DNA of 64,000 bases from Flavobacterium aquiphilum (GTDB taxonomy: Bacteria; Bacteroidota; Bacteroidia; Flavobacteriales; Flavobacteriaceae): positions 3,720,001 to 3,784,000 of the forward strand of contig NZ_CP114288.1 of assembly GCF_027111335.1 (NCBI RefSeq), given 5' to 3'. This document shows, piece by piece, positions 25,861 through 35,087 of this stretch. The notes beneath the pieces were generated by a model, which made no database searches, had not been told where the DNA came from, and saw only the letters and a program-made list of their open reading frames with translations. The first letter of the stretch is position 1. Every line of letters starts with the position of its first letter. Made by a program: the position numbers and the translations under genes.

Positions 25861-28329
25861 ATGGCAAAATCTACAAAAAAAGAATCTTTAGATAAAAAAA
25901 GCGAATTAGAAGCTACAGAAAAAAAATCATGGGGACTCTCCAAACAACATAAAATTGTTTTGGGATTCCTTTTGGTATTATTCTCTATCGCTTTATTAGT
26001 CGCATTTGTCTCATTCTTTATCTATGGGCAAATTGACCAAAGCGCTCTTACAGAATTAGGAGACCGTAAAGAAGTAGTTCAAAACTGGTTAGGCAAATTT
26101 GGAGCTTATCTTGCCGATTTATTCATCTATCGTGGGTTTGGTATTGCTGCCTTTCTATTTGTGCGCTTATTTTTCCTGACTGGAATGTACCTAATTTTGA
26201 GTCTCTCGATAAAGAAACTAAAAGGAGTTTGGTTTTGGGATTTATTTGCTGTTATCATTTTATCAGTTCTGTTTGGTTTTTTTGCCACTTCACTACCTGA
26301 ATTGGGAGGAACAATCGGTTATGAACTGAATTTATTTGCACAGGATTATATTGGAAAAACAGGAACGCTTTTGGTACTGGTTTTTTGTGTGCTCCTTTAT
26401 TTGATTTTCAAAATACAGGTATCGCCGGAAAAAGTGCAATCCTTTTTTGAAAAAACAAAAAAAGAAATCAGTGAAGATATGGCTTCAGCACCAATATTAT
26501 CAACAACTGAAAATAATGAAAGCGCTTATAACTTAGAAGAATTTGCTGTAGAAGACGAACCGGAAGAAGAATGGGACAACATCCACCTAAAAACACCTAC
26601 TTCCCAATTTGAAATCAACAAAGAAGCCTTGAAACCAACTATTTCAAGTGCTTCCGAAATCAATTTGGAACCTACAATTAAACCAACTCCTATAGAACTT
26701 GAACCAATTGCACCAGCAAAAGCTAAAACAGAACCACAAACAGAAGAAGCTTTTGTAATTGAAAAAGCTGTAGAAGAAGACATTATTGAAGATAATTTAG
26801 CTTCTCGCTTGGTAGAAGATTTTGGGTTATTTGATCCTACTTTGGATTTGTCCAATTACAAATTCCCAACTATCGATTTATTAAAAGAGTATTCGACTGG
26901 AGGAATTACCATCAATCAAGAAGAACTCGAAGAAAACAAAAACAAAATTGTCGATACCCTTCGCAATTACAAAATAGAAATCGCTCAAATCAAAGCGACA
27001 GTAGGACCATCGGTAACTTTATATGAAATTGTTCCTGAAGCCGGAATCCGTATTTCTAAAATCAAGAGTTTGGAAGACGATATAGCCTTGTCATTATCGG
27101 CATTGGGAATTCGTATCATTGCCCCTATTCCAGGTAAAGGAACTATCGGTATCGAGGTTCCAAACAAGACTCCTACAATGGTTTCGATGCGAAGTGCCAT
27201 TGGATCTGCTAAATTCCAGGAAGCCGAAATGGAATTGCCTATTGCTCTTGGAAAAACCATTTCGAACGAGACATTTGTGGTCGATTTGGCCAAAATGCCT
27301 CACTTATTGATGGCGGGAGCTACCGGACAAGGAAAATCGGTTGGTTTGAATGCTGTTTTAACTTCACTTTTATACAAAAAACATCCGGCCGAAGTAAAAT
27401 TTGTATTGGTTGACCCTAAGAAAGTTGAACTTACGCTTTTCAATAAAATTGAAAGACATTACCTAGCCAAACTGCCGGATACCGAAGATGCTATCATCAC
27501 CGATAATGCCAAGGTAGTAACGACTTTGAACTCACTTTGTGTGGAAATGGATAATCGTTATTCATTGCTTAAAGACGCGATGGTAAGAAACATCAAGGAA
27601 TACAACGAAAAATTCAAAAGCCGAAGATTGAATCCGGAGAACGGACACCGATTCCTTCCCTATATCGTATTGGTTGTCGATGAGTTTGCCGATTTGATTA
27701 TGACTGCCGGAAAAGAAGTTGAAGTTCCTATTGCCCGTTTGGCGCAATTGGCACGTGCCATTGGTATTCACTTGATTATTGCAACACAAAGACCATCGGT
27801 GAATGTAATTACAGGTTTGATCAAAGCCAACTTCCCAGCGAGAATTGCTTTTAGAGTAACCTCTAAAATCGATTCCAGAACCATTTTGGACACTCAGGGA
27901 GCTGATCAATTGATCGGACGCGGGGATTTATTATACTCGAATGGAAATGATGTTGTCCGCGTACAATGCGCCTTTGTGGACACTCCCGAAGTGGAAAAAA
28001 TAACTGAATTTATTGGTTCGCAAAAAGCGTATGCCACGGCTTACCTTCTTCCTGAATTTATTGGAGAAGACAATGGAGTAAGTTTGGAAATGGATATATC
28101 TGAAAGGGACAGCTTGTTTAGGGAAGCAGCCGAAGTAATTGTAAATGCGCAACAAGGATCGGCTTCGTTATTACAACGAAAACTGAAATTGGGTTACAAC
28201 AGAGCCGGAAGATTGATTGACCAACTCGAAGCTGCCGGAATTGTAGGTCCTTTTGAAGGAAGTAAAGCTAGAAACGTTAACATTCAAGATATGGCCAGCT
28301 TGGATCAGTTTTTTCAAAACGAAGGCTAA
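25861..28329 (+). CDS. ftsK: DNA translocase FtsK
   Basis: 822 residues. N-terminal membrane domain with four helices (about 30-185), a Glu/Pro-rich linker (about 200-330), and a RecA-like motor with Walker A GATGQGKSVGLN near residue 485 and Walker B YIVLVVDEFADL. A C-terminal winged-helix gamma domain (about 755-820, LLQRKLKLGYNRAGRLIDQL) reads polar sequences. It clears the septum and drives dimer resolution in division. The linker is much shorter than in E. coli. The gene is intact. Confidence 0.95.
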   Translation: MAKSTKKESLDKKSELEATEKKSWGLSKQHKIVLGFLLVLFSIALLVAFVSFFIYGQIDQSALTELGDRKEVVQNWLGKFGAYLADLFIYRGFGIAAFLFVRLFFLTGMYLILSLSIKKLKGVWFWDLFAVIILSVLFGFFATSLPELGGTIGYELNLFAQDYIGKTGTLLVLVFCVLLYLIFKIQVSPEKVQSFFEKTKKEISEDMASAPILSTTENNESAYNLEEFAVEDEPEEEWDNIHLKTPTSQFEINKEALKPTISSASEINLEPTIKPTPIELEPIAPAKAKTEPQTEEAFVIEKAVEEDIIEDNLASRLVEDFGLFDPTLDLSNYKFPTIDLLKEYSTGGITINQEELEENKNKIVDTLRNYKIEIAQIKATVGPSVTLYEIVPEAGIRISKIKSLEDDIALSLSALGIRIIAPIPGKGTIGIEVPNKTPTMVSMRSAIGSAKFQEAEMELPIALGKTISNETFVVDLAKMPHLLMAGATGQGKSVGLNAVLTSLLYKKHPAEVKFVLVDPKKVELTLFNKIERHYLAKLPDTEDAIITDNAKVVTTLNSLCVEMDNRYSLLKDAMVRNIKEYNEKFKSRRLNPENGHRFLPYIVLVVDEFADLIMTAGKEVEVPIARLAQLARAIGIHLIIATQRPSVNVITGLIKANFPARIAFRVTSKIDSRTILDTQGADQLIGRGDLLYSNGNDVVRVQCAFVDTPEVEKITEFIGSQKAYATAYLLPEFIGEDNGVSLEMDISERDSLFREAAEVIVNAQQGSASLLQRKLKLGYNRAGRLIDQLEAAGIVGPFEGSKARNVNIQDMASLDQFFQNEG

Positions 28330-28331
28330 TC

Positions 28332-28370
28332 AATTAGACAATTTGATAATTAGATAATTGGATAATTAAA
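28332..28370. repeat. Short tandem repeat after ftsK
   Basis: AATTAGACA, ATTTGATA, ATTAGATA, ATTGGATA, ATTAAAA: about four imperfect units starting 3 bp after the ftsK stop codon. Confidence 0.55.
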
Positions 28371-28480
28371 ATTTGAAATTGATTTTTGACATTGAAATTG
28401 AAATTTAGCTTTTTATTAAATACTTATAACTTTTAAGGTTTTACTTTTGCACCAAATTTCATTATTGCACGAATGCGCGT

Positions 28481-28581
28481 GAGGGATAGAAGCTGGCTAC
28501 CAAAGTAGCGCGGATAGCCCGACCCCGATATATAAAGGGGCGTATATGCGTTGCTATGAGTAGCCCCTTTATATATTGGGG
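28481..28581 (+). repeat. Structured repeat, copy 3, with a 19-bp stem element
   Basis: GAGGGATAGAAGC, a small GCTAC-CAAA-GTAGC hairpin, then GCGGATAGCCCGAC. This matches the skeleton of copies 1 and 2 read on their minus strands. It leads directly into a 19-bp stem (28523-28541 with 28563-28581, one G-T pair, 21-nt loop). It occupies the ftsK-lolA gap and could attenuate read-through. Confidence 0.65.
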
Positions 28582-28628
28582 GCACGCCCAAAAAATTATT
28601 ATTAAATACTAAGAATACAATAAAACAA

Positions 28629-29294
28629 ATGACACTACAAAACAGATTAGGAATGAGAGCAATTGTAGGCCTTTTGGCAGCACTTTTCATTGGATTTTCG
28701 ACTCAGGCACAAGATAAAAAAGCAAAAGATTTACTGGACAAAGTAACTGCCAAAGTAAAAAGTTACGAGAACATAACAATCGATTTTAAATATTCGCTAA
28801 ACAATGCGAAAGAAAATATCAACCAAGACAGCAAAGGAAGTGTGGTGATGAAAGGCAATCAATTTGTATTGAGTTTTATGGGAATCACCAAGATTTTTGA
28901 CGGTAAAAAGAACTACACCATCAATCCGGAAGATGAGGAAATTACTATCTCGAAAGTGGACGAAAAAGACGAATCGGCGATCACTCCTTCAAAAATGATG
29001 ACTTTTTTCAATACCGGTTATAAATTTTCGATGGATATTACTCAAAATGTAGCCGGCAAAAAAGTCCAATATGTAAAACTGACCCCTACCAGTGCCAAAG
29101 ATCCCCGAAAAGAAATTTTGGTGGGAATCGATACGAAAACAAACAATATTCACAATGTTATTGAGATTGCCAAAAAAGGTACTAAAACAACATTGACCGT
29201 TATTTCTTTTAAAACAAATCAGGCATTACCAAAAAATCAGTTTACCTTTGTTGCGAGTAAATATCCTAACTATTACATCAACAAATTAGACTAA
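28629..29294 (+). CDS. lolA: Outer-membrane lipoprotein carrier LolA
   Basis: 221 residues; signal peptide ends GFSTQAQ (a start at MRAIVGLL, nine codons in, is also possible). The LolA fold follows: DLLDKVTAKVKSYENITIDF, GKKNYTINPEDEEITIS, and a C-terminal TVISFKTNQALPKNQFTF. It is a periplasmic chaperone that carries lipoproteins to the outer membrane, fitting the many lipoproteins in this window. It is followed after 7 bp by an LptF/G-type permease. Confidence 0.85.
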   Translation: MTLQNRLGMRAIVGLLAALFIGFSTQAQDKKAKDLLDKVTAKVKSYENITIDFKYSLNNAKENINQDSKGSVVMKGNQFVLSFMGITKIFDGKKNYTINPEDEEITISKVDEKDESAITPSKMMTFFNTGYKFSMDITQNVAGKKVQYVKLTPTSAKDPRKEILVGIDTKTNNIHNVIEIAKKGTKTTLTVISFKTNQALPKNQFTFVASKYPNYYINKLD

Positions 29295-29301
29295 TTATTT
29301 A

Positions 29302-30753
29302 GTGAAAATTCTAGATCGATACTTATTAAAAACATTTCTAGGTACATTTGCCACGGTATTTGTTATCCTATTTTTTGTGTTCATCCTGCAGACCGTTTGG
29401 TTATTTATTGCCGAATTGGCCGGTAAGGATTTGGACATGGTAATGGTCATCAAATTTCTGGCTTTTTCGATGCCCAGAATTGTGCCTTTGGTACTTCCTC
29501 TTTCGATTTTGTTGGCTTCGATAATGTCTTTTGGAGACCTCTCGGAACATTATGAATTTGCCGCTATGAAATCGGCCGGTATCTCGTTGCAAAGAGCCAT
29601 GATAAGTTTGACGATTGCCATTACGGTATTGAGTATTATCGCCTTTTTCTTTGCTAATAATGTAATTCCCTATGCCGAATTCAAGTTCATCAACTTCAGA
29701 AAAAATATTGCCCAAGCCAAACCGGCACTAGCCATCACCGAAGGACAATTTAGTGATGTAGGATCATACAACATCAAAGTAAATAAGAAATCAGGAGAGA
29801 ACGGTAATCACCTCACCGGAATTACCATCCATCAAAAAAACCTAAGCGGAGACGGCAGCAAAACGGTAATTCGTGCTACAAACGGAGAATTAGTCAGCAG
29901 TGACAAATCGAGTATCCTGCAATTGGTTTTGAATGACGGTAATTACTATCAAGACATTGTTCCTAAAAAATACGAAGACCGAGACAAATTGCCATTTGCC
30001 AAAAGTTCGTTTAAAAAATACCGTATCAATATCGATTTGTCTCAGTTGAACAAAGTGGATACGAAAGACGAAAGTGTTACGAACACCAGTGCCATGTTAA
30101 ACATGAGTGATTTGAAATACACTTTGGATTCCCTGACAAAAAACAGGAATACAGAAATTGTTTCCTTCTCTGAAAACAGTGTTTCAAGACTAGGAACATT
30201 GATTGACAACAAAGCCCCTGTTCCTGCAAAGAAAAAACATGTGGGCAAAAATTTATTGTCACTCCTGGACAACAAGAAAAGATTAGAAGTCCTTAGTGCG
30301 GCAAGTAGTACTGTAGAAAGTATGCTCTACTCTATTGATGCCACAAAAACAGAACTGGACTTTAAAAAGAAAACCATCAACAGCCACATTATAGCTTTGA
30401 ACGAAAAATTTGTGATTGTTTATGCCTGTTTCCTTATGTTTTTCATTGGAGCCCCTTTGGGAGCTATCATCCGTAAAGGAGGGCTTGGTTTACCAATCGT
30501 ATTTGCCGTAATGATCTTTATATCGTTCCATTTCATCAATACTTTTGGAAAAAGGATTTCGCAAGAAGACGGTTTACATCCGTTTCTTGGAGCCTGGATG
30601 GCGTCAATGATCCTGACACCATTAGCAGTTTTACTGACGTTTCGTGCCACCAACGACATTGGTTTAATCAATATCGACGTAATACTGGAACCTATTCAAA
30701 AGGTATTTCAAAAAATTATACACAAAATATTTCCATCTCTAAATAAAGAATAA
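29302..30753 (+). CDS. LptF/LptG family permease
   Basis: 483 residues; GTG start. Three helices in the first 125 residues ([20 protein letters not shown], typical YjgP/YjgQ start), a periplasmic domain of about 250 residues, then three helices (about 370-460, ending [13 protein letters not shown]). It is the inner-membrane part of the ABC exporter moving lipopolysaccharide to the outer membrane. Some Bacteroidota carry long forms like this one. 7 bp after lolA and 1 bp before ribB, so co-transcribed. Confidence 0.88.
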   Translation: MKILDRYLLKTFLGTFATVFVILFFVFILQTVWLFIAELAGKDLDMVMVIKFLAFSMPRIVPLVLPLSILLASIMSFGDLSEHYEFAAMKSAGISLQRAMISLTIAITVLSIIAFFFANNVIPYAEFKFINFRKNIAQAKPALAITEGQFSDVGSYNIKVNKKSGENGNHLTGITIHQKNLSGDGSKTVIRATNGELVSSDKSSILQLVLNDGNYYQDIVPKKYEDRDKLPFAKSSFKKYRINIDLSQLNKVDTKDESVTNTSAMLNMSDLKYTLDSLTKNRNTEIVSFSENSVSRLGTLIDNKAPVPAKKKHVGKNLLSLLDNKKRLEVLSAASSTVESMLYSIDATKTELDFKKKTINSHIIALNEKFVIVYACFLMFFIGAPLGAIIRKGGLGLPIVFAVMIFISFHFINTFGKRISQEDGLHPFLGAWMASMILTPLAVLLTFRATNDIGLINIDVILEPIQKVFQKIIHKIFPSLNKE

Positions 30754-30754
30754 G

Positions 30755-31888
30755 ATGTCAACCCAGAAAATACAACTCAACACTATTGAAGAAGCTATCG
30801 AAGATATTCGCCAAGGTAAAGTAATCATTGTTGTTGATGATGAAGACCGCGAAAACGAAGGTGATTTTTTGGCTGCCGCCGAAAAGGTAACACCCGAAAT
30901 GATCAACTTTATGGCAACTCATGGACGTGGTTTAATATGCGCCCCACTAACCGAAAGCCGTTGTAAAGAGCTTGACTTACGCTCCATGGTAACCAACAAT
31001 ACCGATCACATGGAAACTGCTTTTACAGTTTCAGTTGATTTAAAAGGATTCGGCGTTTCCACCGGAATATCTGCAGCCGACCGTTCAAAAACCGTACACG
31101 CTTTAGTTGACGGCAATACAAAACCACATGATTTAGCACGCCCTGGACACATTTTTCCTTTAATTGCTAAACAAGGAGGCGTTTTAAGAAGAACAGGCCA
31201 TACCGAAGCCGCAATTGACTTTGCACGATTGGCAGGTTTTAAATCGGCTGGTGTTATCTGCGAAATTTTAAATGAAGACGGAACTATGTCCCGCCTGCCG
31301 GAACTTGTAGAAGTCGCTAAGAAATTCAACTTGAAATTGGTTTCTATCGAAGACTTGGTTGCTTACAGAATGCAACACGATAGCCTGATTGTTAAGAAAG
31401 AAGATTTTGATATTGAAACCCGCTTTGGTACTTTCAGACTTAGAGCTTACGAACAAACGACAAATAAACAGATTCATATTGCTTTAACAAAAGGAACCTG
31501 GAATTTAGGAGAACCTATCTTAACCAGAATCCATTCTTCTCAGGTGAATAACGACCTTTTAGGAACATTAACTAATAATGTTGATCAGCAACTGGACAAT
31601 ATGTTCCAAATTATTAATGATAATGGTAAAGGAGCTGTAATATTCATTAATCAGGATATGACTGCTGTAAATTTACTGAATCGCATCAATGAGTTGAAGT
31701 CTCTCCAAGCCAATGGTACCATGAAAGCTCCAAAAGTTGTTATTGACACTAAAGATTATGGTATTGGTGCCCAAATATTACATGATATTGATATTTCTAA
31801 AATACGATTAGTATCCAATACAGAACAAGGAAAGCGTGTCGGAATGATTGGGTACGGGCTAGAAATCACAGAATATGTAAAGTATTAA
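30755..31888 (+). CDS. ribB: 3,4-dihydroxy-2-butanone 4-phosphate synthase with degenerate GTP cyclohydrolase II domain
   Basis: 377 residues. The RibB half (1-205) has the acidic site [11 protein letters not shown] (28-38) and [16 protein letters not shown] and should make the riboflavin precursor. The RibA-like half (about 210-377) keeps the fold ([29 protein letters not shown]), but the zinc cysteines of GTP cyclohydrolase II are gone: where active enzymes have HSxCxTGDxxxSxRCDC this one reads [17 protein letters not shown]. The Tyr/Arg catalytic loop is also replaced ([12 protein letters not shown]). So only the RibB activity is expected and the second half is structural or regulatory. 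Confidence 0.9.
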   Translation: MSTQKIQLNTIEEAIEDIRQGKVIIVVDDEDRENEGDFLAAAEKVTPEMINFMATHGRGLICAPLTESRCKELDLRSMVTNNTDHMETAFTVSVDLKGFGVSTGISAADRSKTVHALVDGNTKPHDLARPGHIFPLIAKQGGVLRRTGHTEAAIDFARLAGFKSAGVICEILNEDGTMSRLPELVEVAKKFNLKLVSIEDLVAYRMQHDSLIVKKEDFDIETRFGTFRLRAYEQTTNKQIHIALTKGTWNLGEPILTRIHSSQVNNDLLGTLTNNVDQQLDNMFQIINDNGKGAVIFINQDMTAVNLLNRINELKSLQANGTMKAPKVVIDTKDYGIGAQILHDIDISKIRLVSNTEQGKRVGMIGYGLEITEYVKY

Positions 31889-31889
31889 T

Positions 31890-32288
31890 ATGGGGACTTT
31901 AGAAGAAAGAATCAAAAACGCTGAGACACATATTTTTAAAGCTGTTTTCCCTAGTACGACTAATCATTATGAAACTTTATTTGGGGGAACAGCATTGCAT
32001 CTAATGGATGAAGTTGCTTTTATTTGTGCGACCCGTTTTAGCAGAAAAAAAGTAGTTACAATTTCTACCGGTCAAATTGACTTTAAAAAACCGATTCCGG
32101 CTGGAACTTTAATCGAATTAGTTGCAAAAGTAGATAGTGTTGGAAGAACAAGCTGCAAAATTCATGTTGACATTTTTATGGAGCAAATGTATTCCATGCT
32201 TCGCGAAACAGTAGTTTCAGGAACTTTTTCGTTTGTTGCTGTTGATGAAAACAAAAAGCCAACACCTATTCTGGGCGATTTGCAATAG
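31890..32288 (+). CDS. Acyl-CoA thioesterase, hotdog fold (YciA-like)
   Basis: 132 residues with the hotdog signature HYETLFGGTALHLMDEVAFI, where the Asp/Glu after the central helix is catalytic, and GQIDFKKPIPAGTLIELVAK. Cytoplasmic enzyme cleaving acyl-CoA; substrate length unknown. Starts 1 bp after the ribB stop and is probably the last gene of that operon. Confidence 0.85.
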   Translation: MGTLEERIKNAETHIFKAVFPSTTNHYETLFGGTALHLMDEVAFICATRFSRKKVVTISTGQIDFKKPIPAGTLIELVAKVDSVGRTSCKIHVDIFMEQMYSMLRETVVSGTFSFVAVDENKKPTPILGDLQ

Positions 32289-32378
32289 ATTTTTTTAAGA
32301 ACTCATTTTCGGAAATACTGATAATTAGACACTTGAAAATTATCTGAAAAAAGTTTCAAAAAAACTCAAAAAAAAGTT

Positions 32379-32407
32379 TTGATAACCGAAAAACCGTCTT
32401 ATATTTG
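32379..32407 (+). promoter_or_regulatory. Promoter of tRNA-Ser
   Basis: TTG (32379-32381), 18 bp, TATATTTG (32400-32407), 32 bp before the mature 5' end. Confidence 0.75.
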
Positions 32408-32439
32408 CACTCGCAATCAGGAAATGAGAGCAATATACT

Positions 32440-32524
32440 GGAGAAATGGCAGAGTGGTCGATTGCGGCAGTCTTGAAAACTGTTGACTGTAACAGGTCCG
32501 GGGGTTCGAATCCCTCTTTCTCCG
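32440..32524 (+). tRNA. tRNA-Ser(TGA)
   Basis: 85 nt class II tRNA. Acceptor GGAGAAA pairs with TTTCTCC plus discriminator G. Anticodon loop CTTGAAA (anticodon TGA), long variable arm, T arm with GGTTCGAATCC. CCA is not encoded. Own promoter and terminator. Confidence 0.95.
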
Positions 32525-32527
32525 CTG

Positions 32528-32555
32528 AAAGCACCTCAATGAGGTGCTTTTTACA
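32528..32555 (+). terminator. Terminator of tRNA-Ser
   Basis: Perfect 10-bp stem AAAGCACCTC / GAGGTGCTTT, loop AAT, T-rich tail, 3 bp after the tRNA. Confidence 0.88.
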
Positions 32556-32702
32556 TTTTAACACTTTCCTTACTTTACAAAATCCTATATTTTACAGCAC
32601 TTACGAGTCGTTTTGATTTAAATCATGAAATGTGGTCATTTTCATTTTATACTTTAAATCTTATGCGACAAGTACCCTATTTGGTACCCTATAGTTTTAG
32701 GT

Positions 32703-32960
32703 ATCTACACAGCAGATGACGAAGATCTGGCACTGACGCTAAACGCCAAAAAGAAAAAAATAAAGCGTAGTGATTTTGTAGCAGCATTTACAACCTTAAA
32801 TTTAGATGTAAAACAACAAGATAATATATTCAATAAAATGGAAAAGGCCAAAGACAAATGGCTCGATCTAATTGACAAAAGTTTTTTGAGCGAAGATTTT
32901 AAACTAGCCTATAAAGAATTAATTGCAGAACGATTTTCTAGATTAAATCCGAATCAATAA
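32703..32960 (+). pseudogene. HipA-like kinase, C-terminal remnant
   Basis: The frame ending at the TAA at 32958 encodes about 85 residues: TADDEDLALTLNAKKKKIKR, then SDFVAAFTTLNLDV, later KAKDKWLDLIDKSFLS and ELIAERFSRL. This matches the C-terminal end of HipA-type toxin kinases, which normally exceed 300 residues. No start codon, kinase core or HipB antitoxin remains; an in-frame stop lies at 32655. It is a scar, not an active module. Confidence 0.7.
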
Positions 32961-33027
32961 GATATAAAGTTAAAAACAGATTCAGATCTATAGAATGCTT
33001 TACAAAAGGCTAACAAGTTTACAAACT

Positions 33028-33055
33028 CATATTGCATATCGCGATTTGCAATATG
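33028..33055. repeat. 28-bp near-perfect palindrome centred on ATCGCGAT
   Basis: CATATTGCATATCGCGATTT continuing GCAATATG; reverse complement differs at two positions. Lies 30 bp beyond the stop codon of the truncated SnoaL-like gene. Could be a protein-binding site or that gene's weak terminator. Confidence 0.55.
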
Positions 33056-33084
33056 TACTGAGTATTGAGATTTATTTCTTAACT

Positions 33085-33339
33085 CTATGTGATGGCTAAG
33101 TTAGCATATCCAGTAATGTTGTCCAAACCAATATAGGTTCCGGCATACGGAAATCCTTTGGCTTTTGTCCAAGAAATATCATCGGCTGCATATTTAGTGA
33201 GATTTTTGCCGTTTTCTTCCGAAGTTTTTCCTTCGTAAGTGCTTTTTATAATTTCTAGATTTGTCATTGTTTTTTTATTTAATGAACAACTTGACAATGC
33301 CACAAGCATCGCCAAGCTGCATACAATAGAATTTACCAT
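33085..33339 (-). pseudogene. Truncated SnoaL-like (NTF2 fold) lipoprotein gene
   Basis: 84 residues: lipoprotein-type N-terminus with VALSSCS, then TNLEIIKSTYEGKTSEENGK and WTKAKGFPYAGTYIGLDNI, which is the first half of a SnoaL-like domain usually of about 130 residues. After GLDNI homology stops and the frame ends TGYANLAIT. No continuation is seen in other frames. The start overlaps the end of the MBL-fold gene by 7 bp, so it may still be translated by coupling. Confidence 0.6.
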
Positions 33340-34223
33340 TTCATTTCTCCAGTGTTTACTTTTGCGCCTATTTGTAAGGCAGTTTCAAAAGTAAGTGTTG
33401 GATATTTTGCTTTTATGGCTGTGATTAATGATTCTGAAGTCTTGTTGGTTTTCAACGCTTCTTCGTAGAATTGAATATAATTTTTGGTATGGTTTACGGC
33501 CGAAATATCAAAAGGAGAATTGTTATTGGCATGAGCAGGAATTACAATTTCAGGATGCAGGGCGGTGATTTTGTCCAAAACTGCGATCCAGCTTTTGCGT
33601 GCCTCTGGCGTTTGTGCATCGGCCATCCAAAGGTTGAAAGTAGTTCCAAAAACATTGATTCCGCCAACGACTGCTTTGATAGAAGGAATCCAAACAAAAG
33701 TTTTATTCGAAAAATCTTCCAAACCAATGATTTCTAATTTTTGACCTTCTAAATCAATACTGTTTCCTTTTAAAACCTGAGGCAAAATAGCGTTTGAAGT
33801 AATGTTTTTGCCTAATCGTTCGCCCCAAACTTCTAATTTTTTTTGAGCCGTGGCTTTGATGTGTTCTACTGTGGCCGGAGAAGCATAGGCGGTAACTTCC
33901 GGAAAATATTTTTTGAACACTTCCAATCCGAAGTAGAAATCAGGATCACCGTGAGAAACGTAAATAGTGGTCAGTTTTTTACCACTCGCTTTAATTTCTT
34001 GCGCTACTTTTTCGGCATCCGCCAAAGTGAATTGTGCGTCAATCAAAACGACATCAGTTTTTCCTGAAATGATTATCGAGGCTACACCAAAACTGTTTTC
34101 TGATGCATTGTAAACTTGAATTTTTAAATCTTTAGCTTCAATTGTTTTGAAACTTTGTGCCTGTGTTTCCATATTAAATAAAATTAAAATTGTTAAAAAT
34201 ACTGTTGAGATACTTTTTTTCAT
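33333..34223 (-). CDS. MBL-fold metallo-hydrolase-like protein, exported
   Basis: 296 residues; signal peptide ending METQAQ, then a metallo-beta-lactamase fold (VVLIDAQFTLADAEKVAQEI; IVIPAHANNNSPF). The metal motif is unusual: canonical HxHxDH appears as H91-G-D93-P-D95-F96, so two ligand positions are changed. It may bind a single metal, use different ligands, or be inactive. It is downstream of a Crp/Fnr regulator on the same strand and overlaps the truncated SnoaL-like gene. Possible promoter at 34251-34277. Confidence 0.8.
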   Translation of the reverse strand: MKKSISTVFLTILILFNMETQAQSFKTIEAKDLKIQVYNASENSFGVASIIISGKTDVVLIDAQFTLADAEKVAQEIKASGKKLTTIYVSHGDPDFYFGLEVFKKYFPEVTAYASPATVEHIKATAQKKLEVWGERLGKNITSNAILPQVLKGNSIDLEGQKLEIIGLEDFSNKTFVWIPSIKAVVGGINVFGTTFNLWMADAQTPEARKSWIAVLDKITALHPEIVIPAHANNNSPFDISAVNHTKNYIQFYEEALKTNKTSESLITAIKAKYPTLTFETALQIGAKVNTGEMKW

Positions 34224-34250
34224 TTTTTGTGTTCTTATAAATTAACACCG

Positions 34251-34277
34251 CAAAGATGAAAAGGTATGTAGCCTCAA
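34251..34277 (-). promoter_or_regulatory. Possible promoter of the MBL-fold gene
   Basis: TTG (34277-34275), 16 bp, CATCTTTG (34258-34251), one mismatch to TAnnTTTG. Confidence 0.35.
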
Positions 34278-34313
34278 AACATTAAACTAGTTTAAATAAT
34301 TAAAAGGAAATTC

Positions 34314-34895
34314 CTATTTTTTGGAGGCTATTTTCTTTCGAATGTTACTCAAAAAAACATTGGTAATACCTAAATAAGCAGCTACCTGAATATTAGAAAG
34401 ACGTTGAACAAGTTGGGGGTATTTTTCATTAAATTCTATATAACGGGATTCAGCCGTTTTACTCAGGTTGTCAATCATCCTGCGTTGAAGGGCCACATGC
34501 GTTTTTTGGGTCATTACCCGAAATAGTTTTTCTATTTTGGGCAAATTAGCATAGGCAAATTCTTTGTCTTTTTTAGAAATTAAAAGTACTTCGCTGTCTT
34601 CGAGAGCTTCTATAAAAAGTTGCGATGGTGTTTCGGTGGTGAAACTGTCAATATCTGTAATCCACCAATTTTCTGTGGCAAAATAGAGCACTTGTTCAAA
34701 ACCATTTTGATCAATATGATAGACCCGAAAAAGCCCCTTGTTGACAAAACCTTCGAATTTGCAAACTTCACCTTCTCGCAACAAAAAACTTTTTTTAGTA
34801 ATTGTTTTTTGCTCAAATAAACGGCAAAACACCTCTGTTTCATTTTCTGAAAGAGAAATATGTGCTGCAATATTTTTTTTAAGAAGTTCAGTCAT
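34314..34895 (-). CDS. Crp/Fnr family transcriptional regulator
   Basis: 193 residues: cyclic-nucleotide-binding-type beta barrel (about 20-115, LLREGEVCKFEGFVNKGLFR), dimer helix, and a C-terminal helix-turn-helix (QVAAYLGITNVFLSNIRKK, about 170-190). The ligand pocket lacks the cAMP Arg-Ser motif, as in most Bacteroidota members, so the signal is unknown. Upstream of the MBL-fold gene by about 90 bp on the same strand and a candidate to control it. Confidence 0.85.
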   Translation of the reverse strand: MTELLKKNIAAHISLSENETEVFCRLFEQKTITKKSFLLREGEVCKFEGFVNKGLFRVYHIDQNGFEQVLYFATENWWITDIDSFTTETPSQLFIEALEDSEVLLISKKDKEFAYANLPKIEKLFRVMTQKTHVALQRRMIDNLSKTAESRYIEFNEKYPQLVQRLSNIQVAAYLGITNVFLSNIRKKIASKK

Positions 34896-35010
34896 ATTTT
34901 TCCATTGAAAACATAAATGTAATCAATTTAAATTTTGAAACTCATTTTAGATTCACTTAGAAATTGATTGAAAAGCAAAACGAATCTTGATTTGTAAGGT
35001 TCATTTCCTT

Positions 35011-35048
35011 AAAATAAATTGCAACAGGGTATCAACCTGTTGCAATTT
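35011..35048 (-). terminator. Terminator of the SDR gene
   Basis: Perfect 13-bp stem AAATTGCAACAGG (35016-35028) / CCTGTTGCAATTT (35036-35048), 7-nt loop, T-rich on the minus-strand exit. Confidence 0.75.
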
Positions 35049-35087
35049 ATTGTGAATAAACACCTTGCGGTATTATTTTTTTTTTAA

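Larger units (their letters stand above)
32525..33084. other. Region behind tRNA-Ser with remnants, 560 bp
   Basis: Holds the tRNA terminator, a doubled GTACCCTAT motif (32672-32692), a hipA C-terminal remnant and a 28-bp near-palindrome. Looks like a decayed insertion at the tRNA gene. Confidence 0.55.

Noticed and set aside
28433..28690. 85-codon minus-strand frame between ftsK and lolA
   Set aside because: It runs through the structured repeat and the 19-bp stem and into lolA on the other strand.
30600..30755. FMN riboswitch before ribB
   Set aside because: ribB starts 1 bp after the LptF/G permease gene, leaving no leader for an aptamer.
32703..32960. Active HipA toxin gene
   Set aside because: Only the last ~85 residues remain, with no start, kinase core or antitoxin gene.
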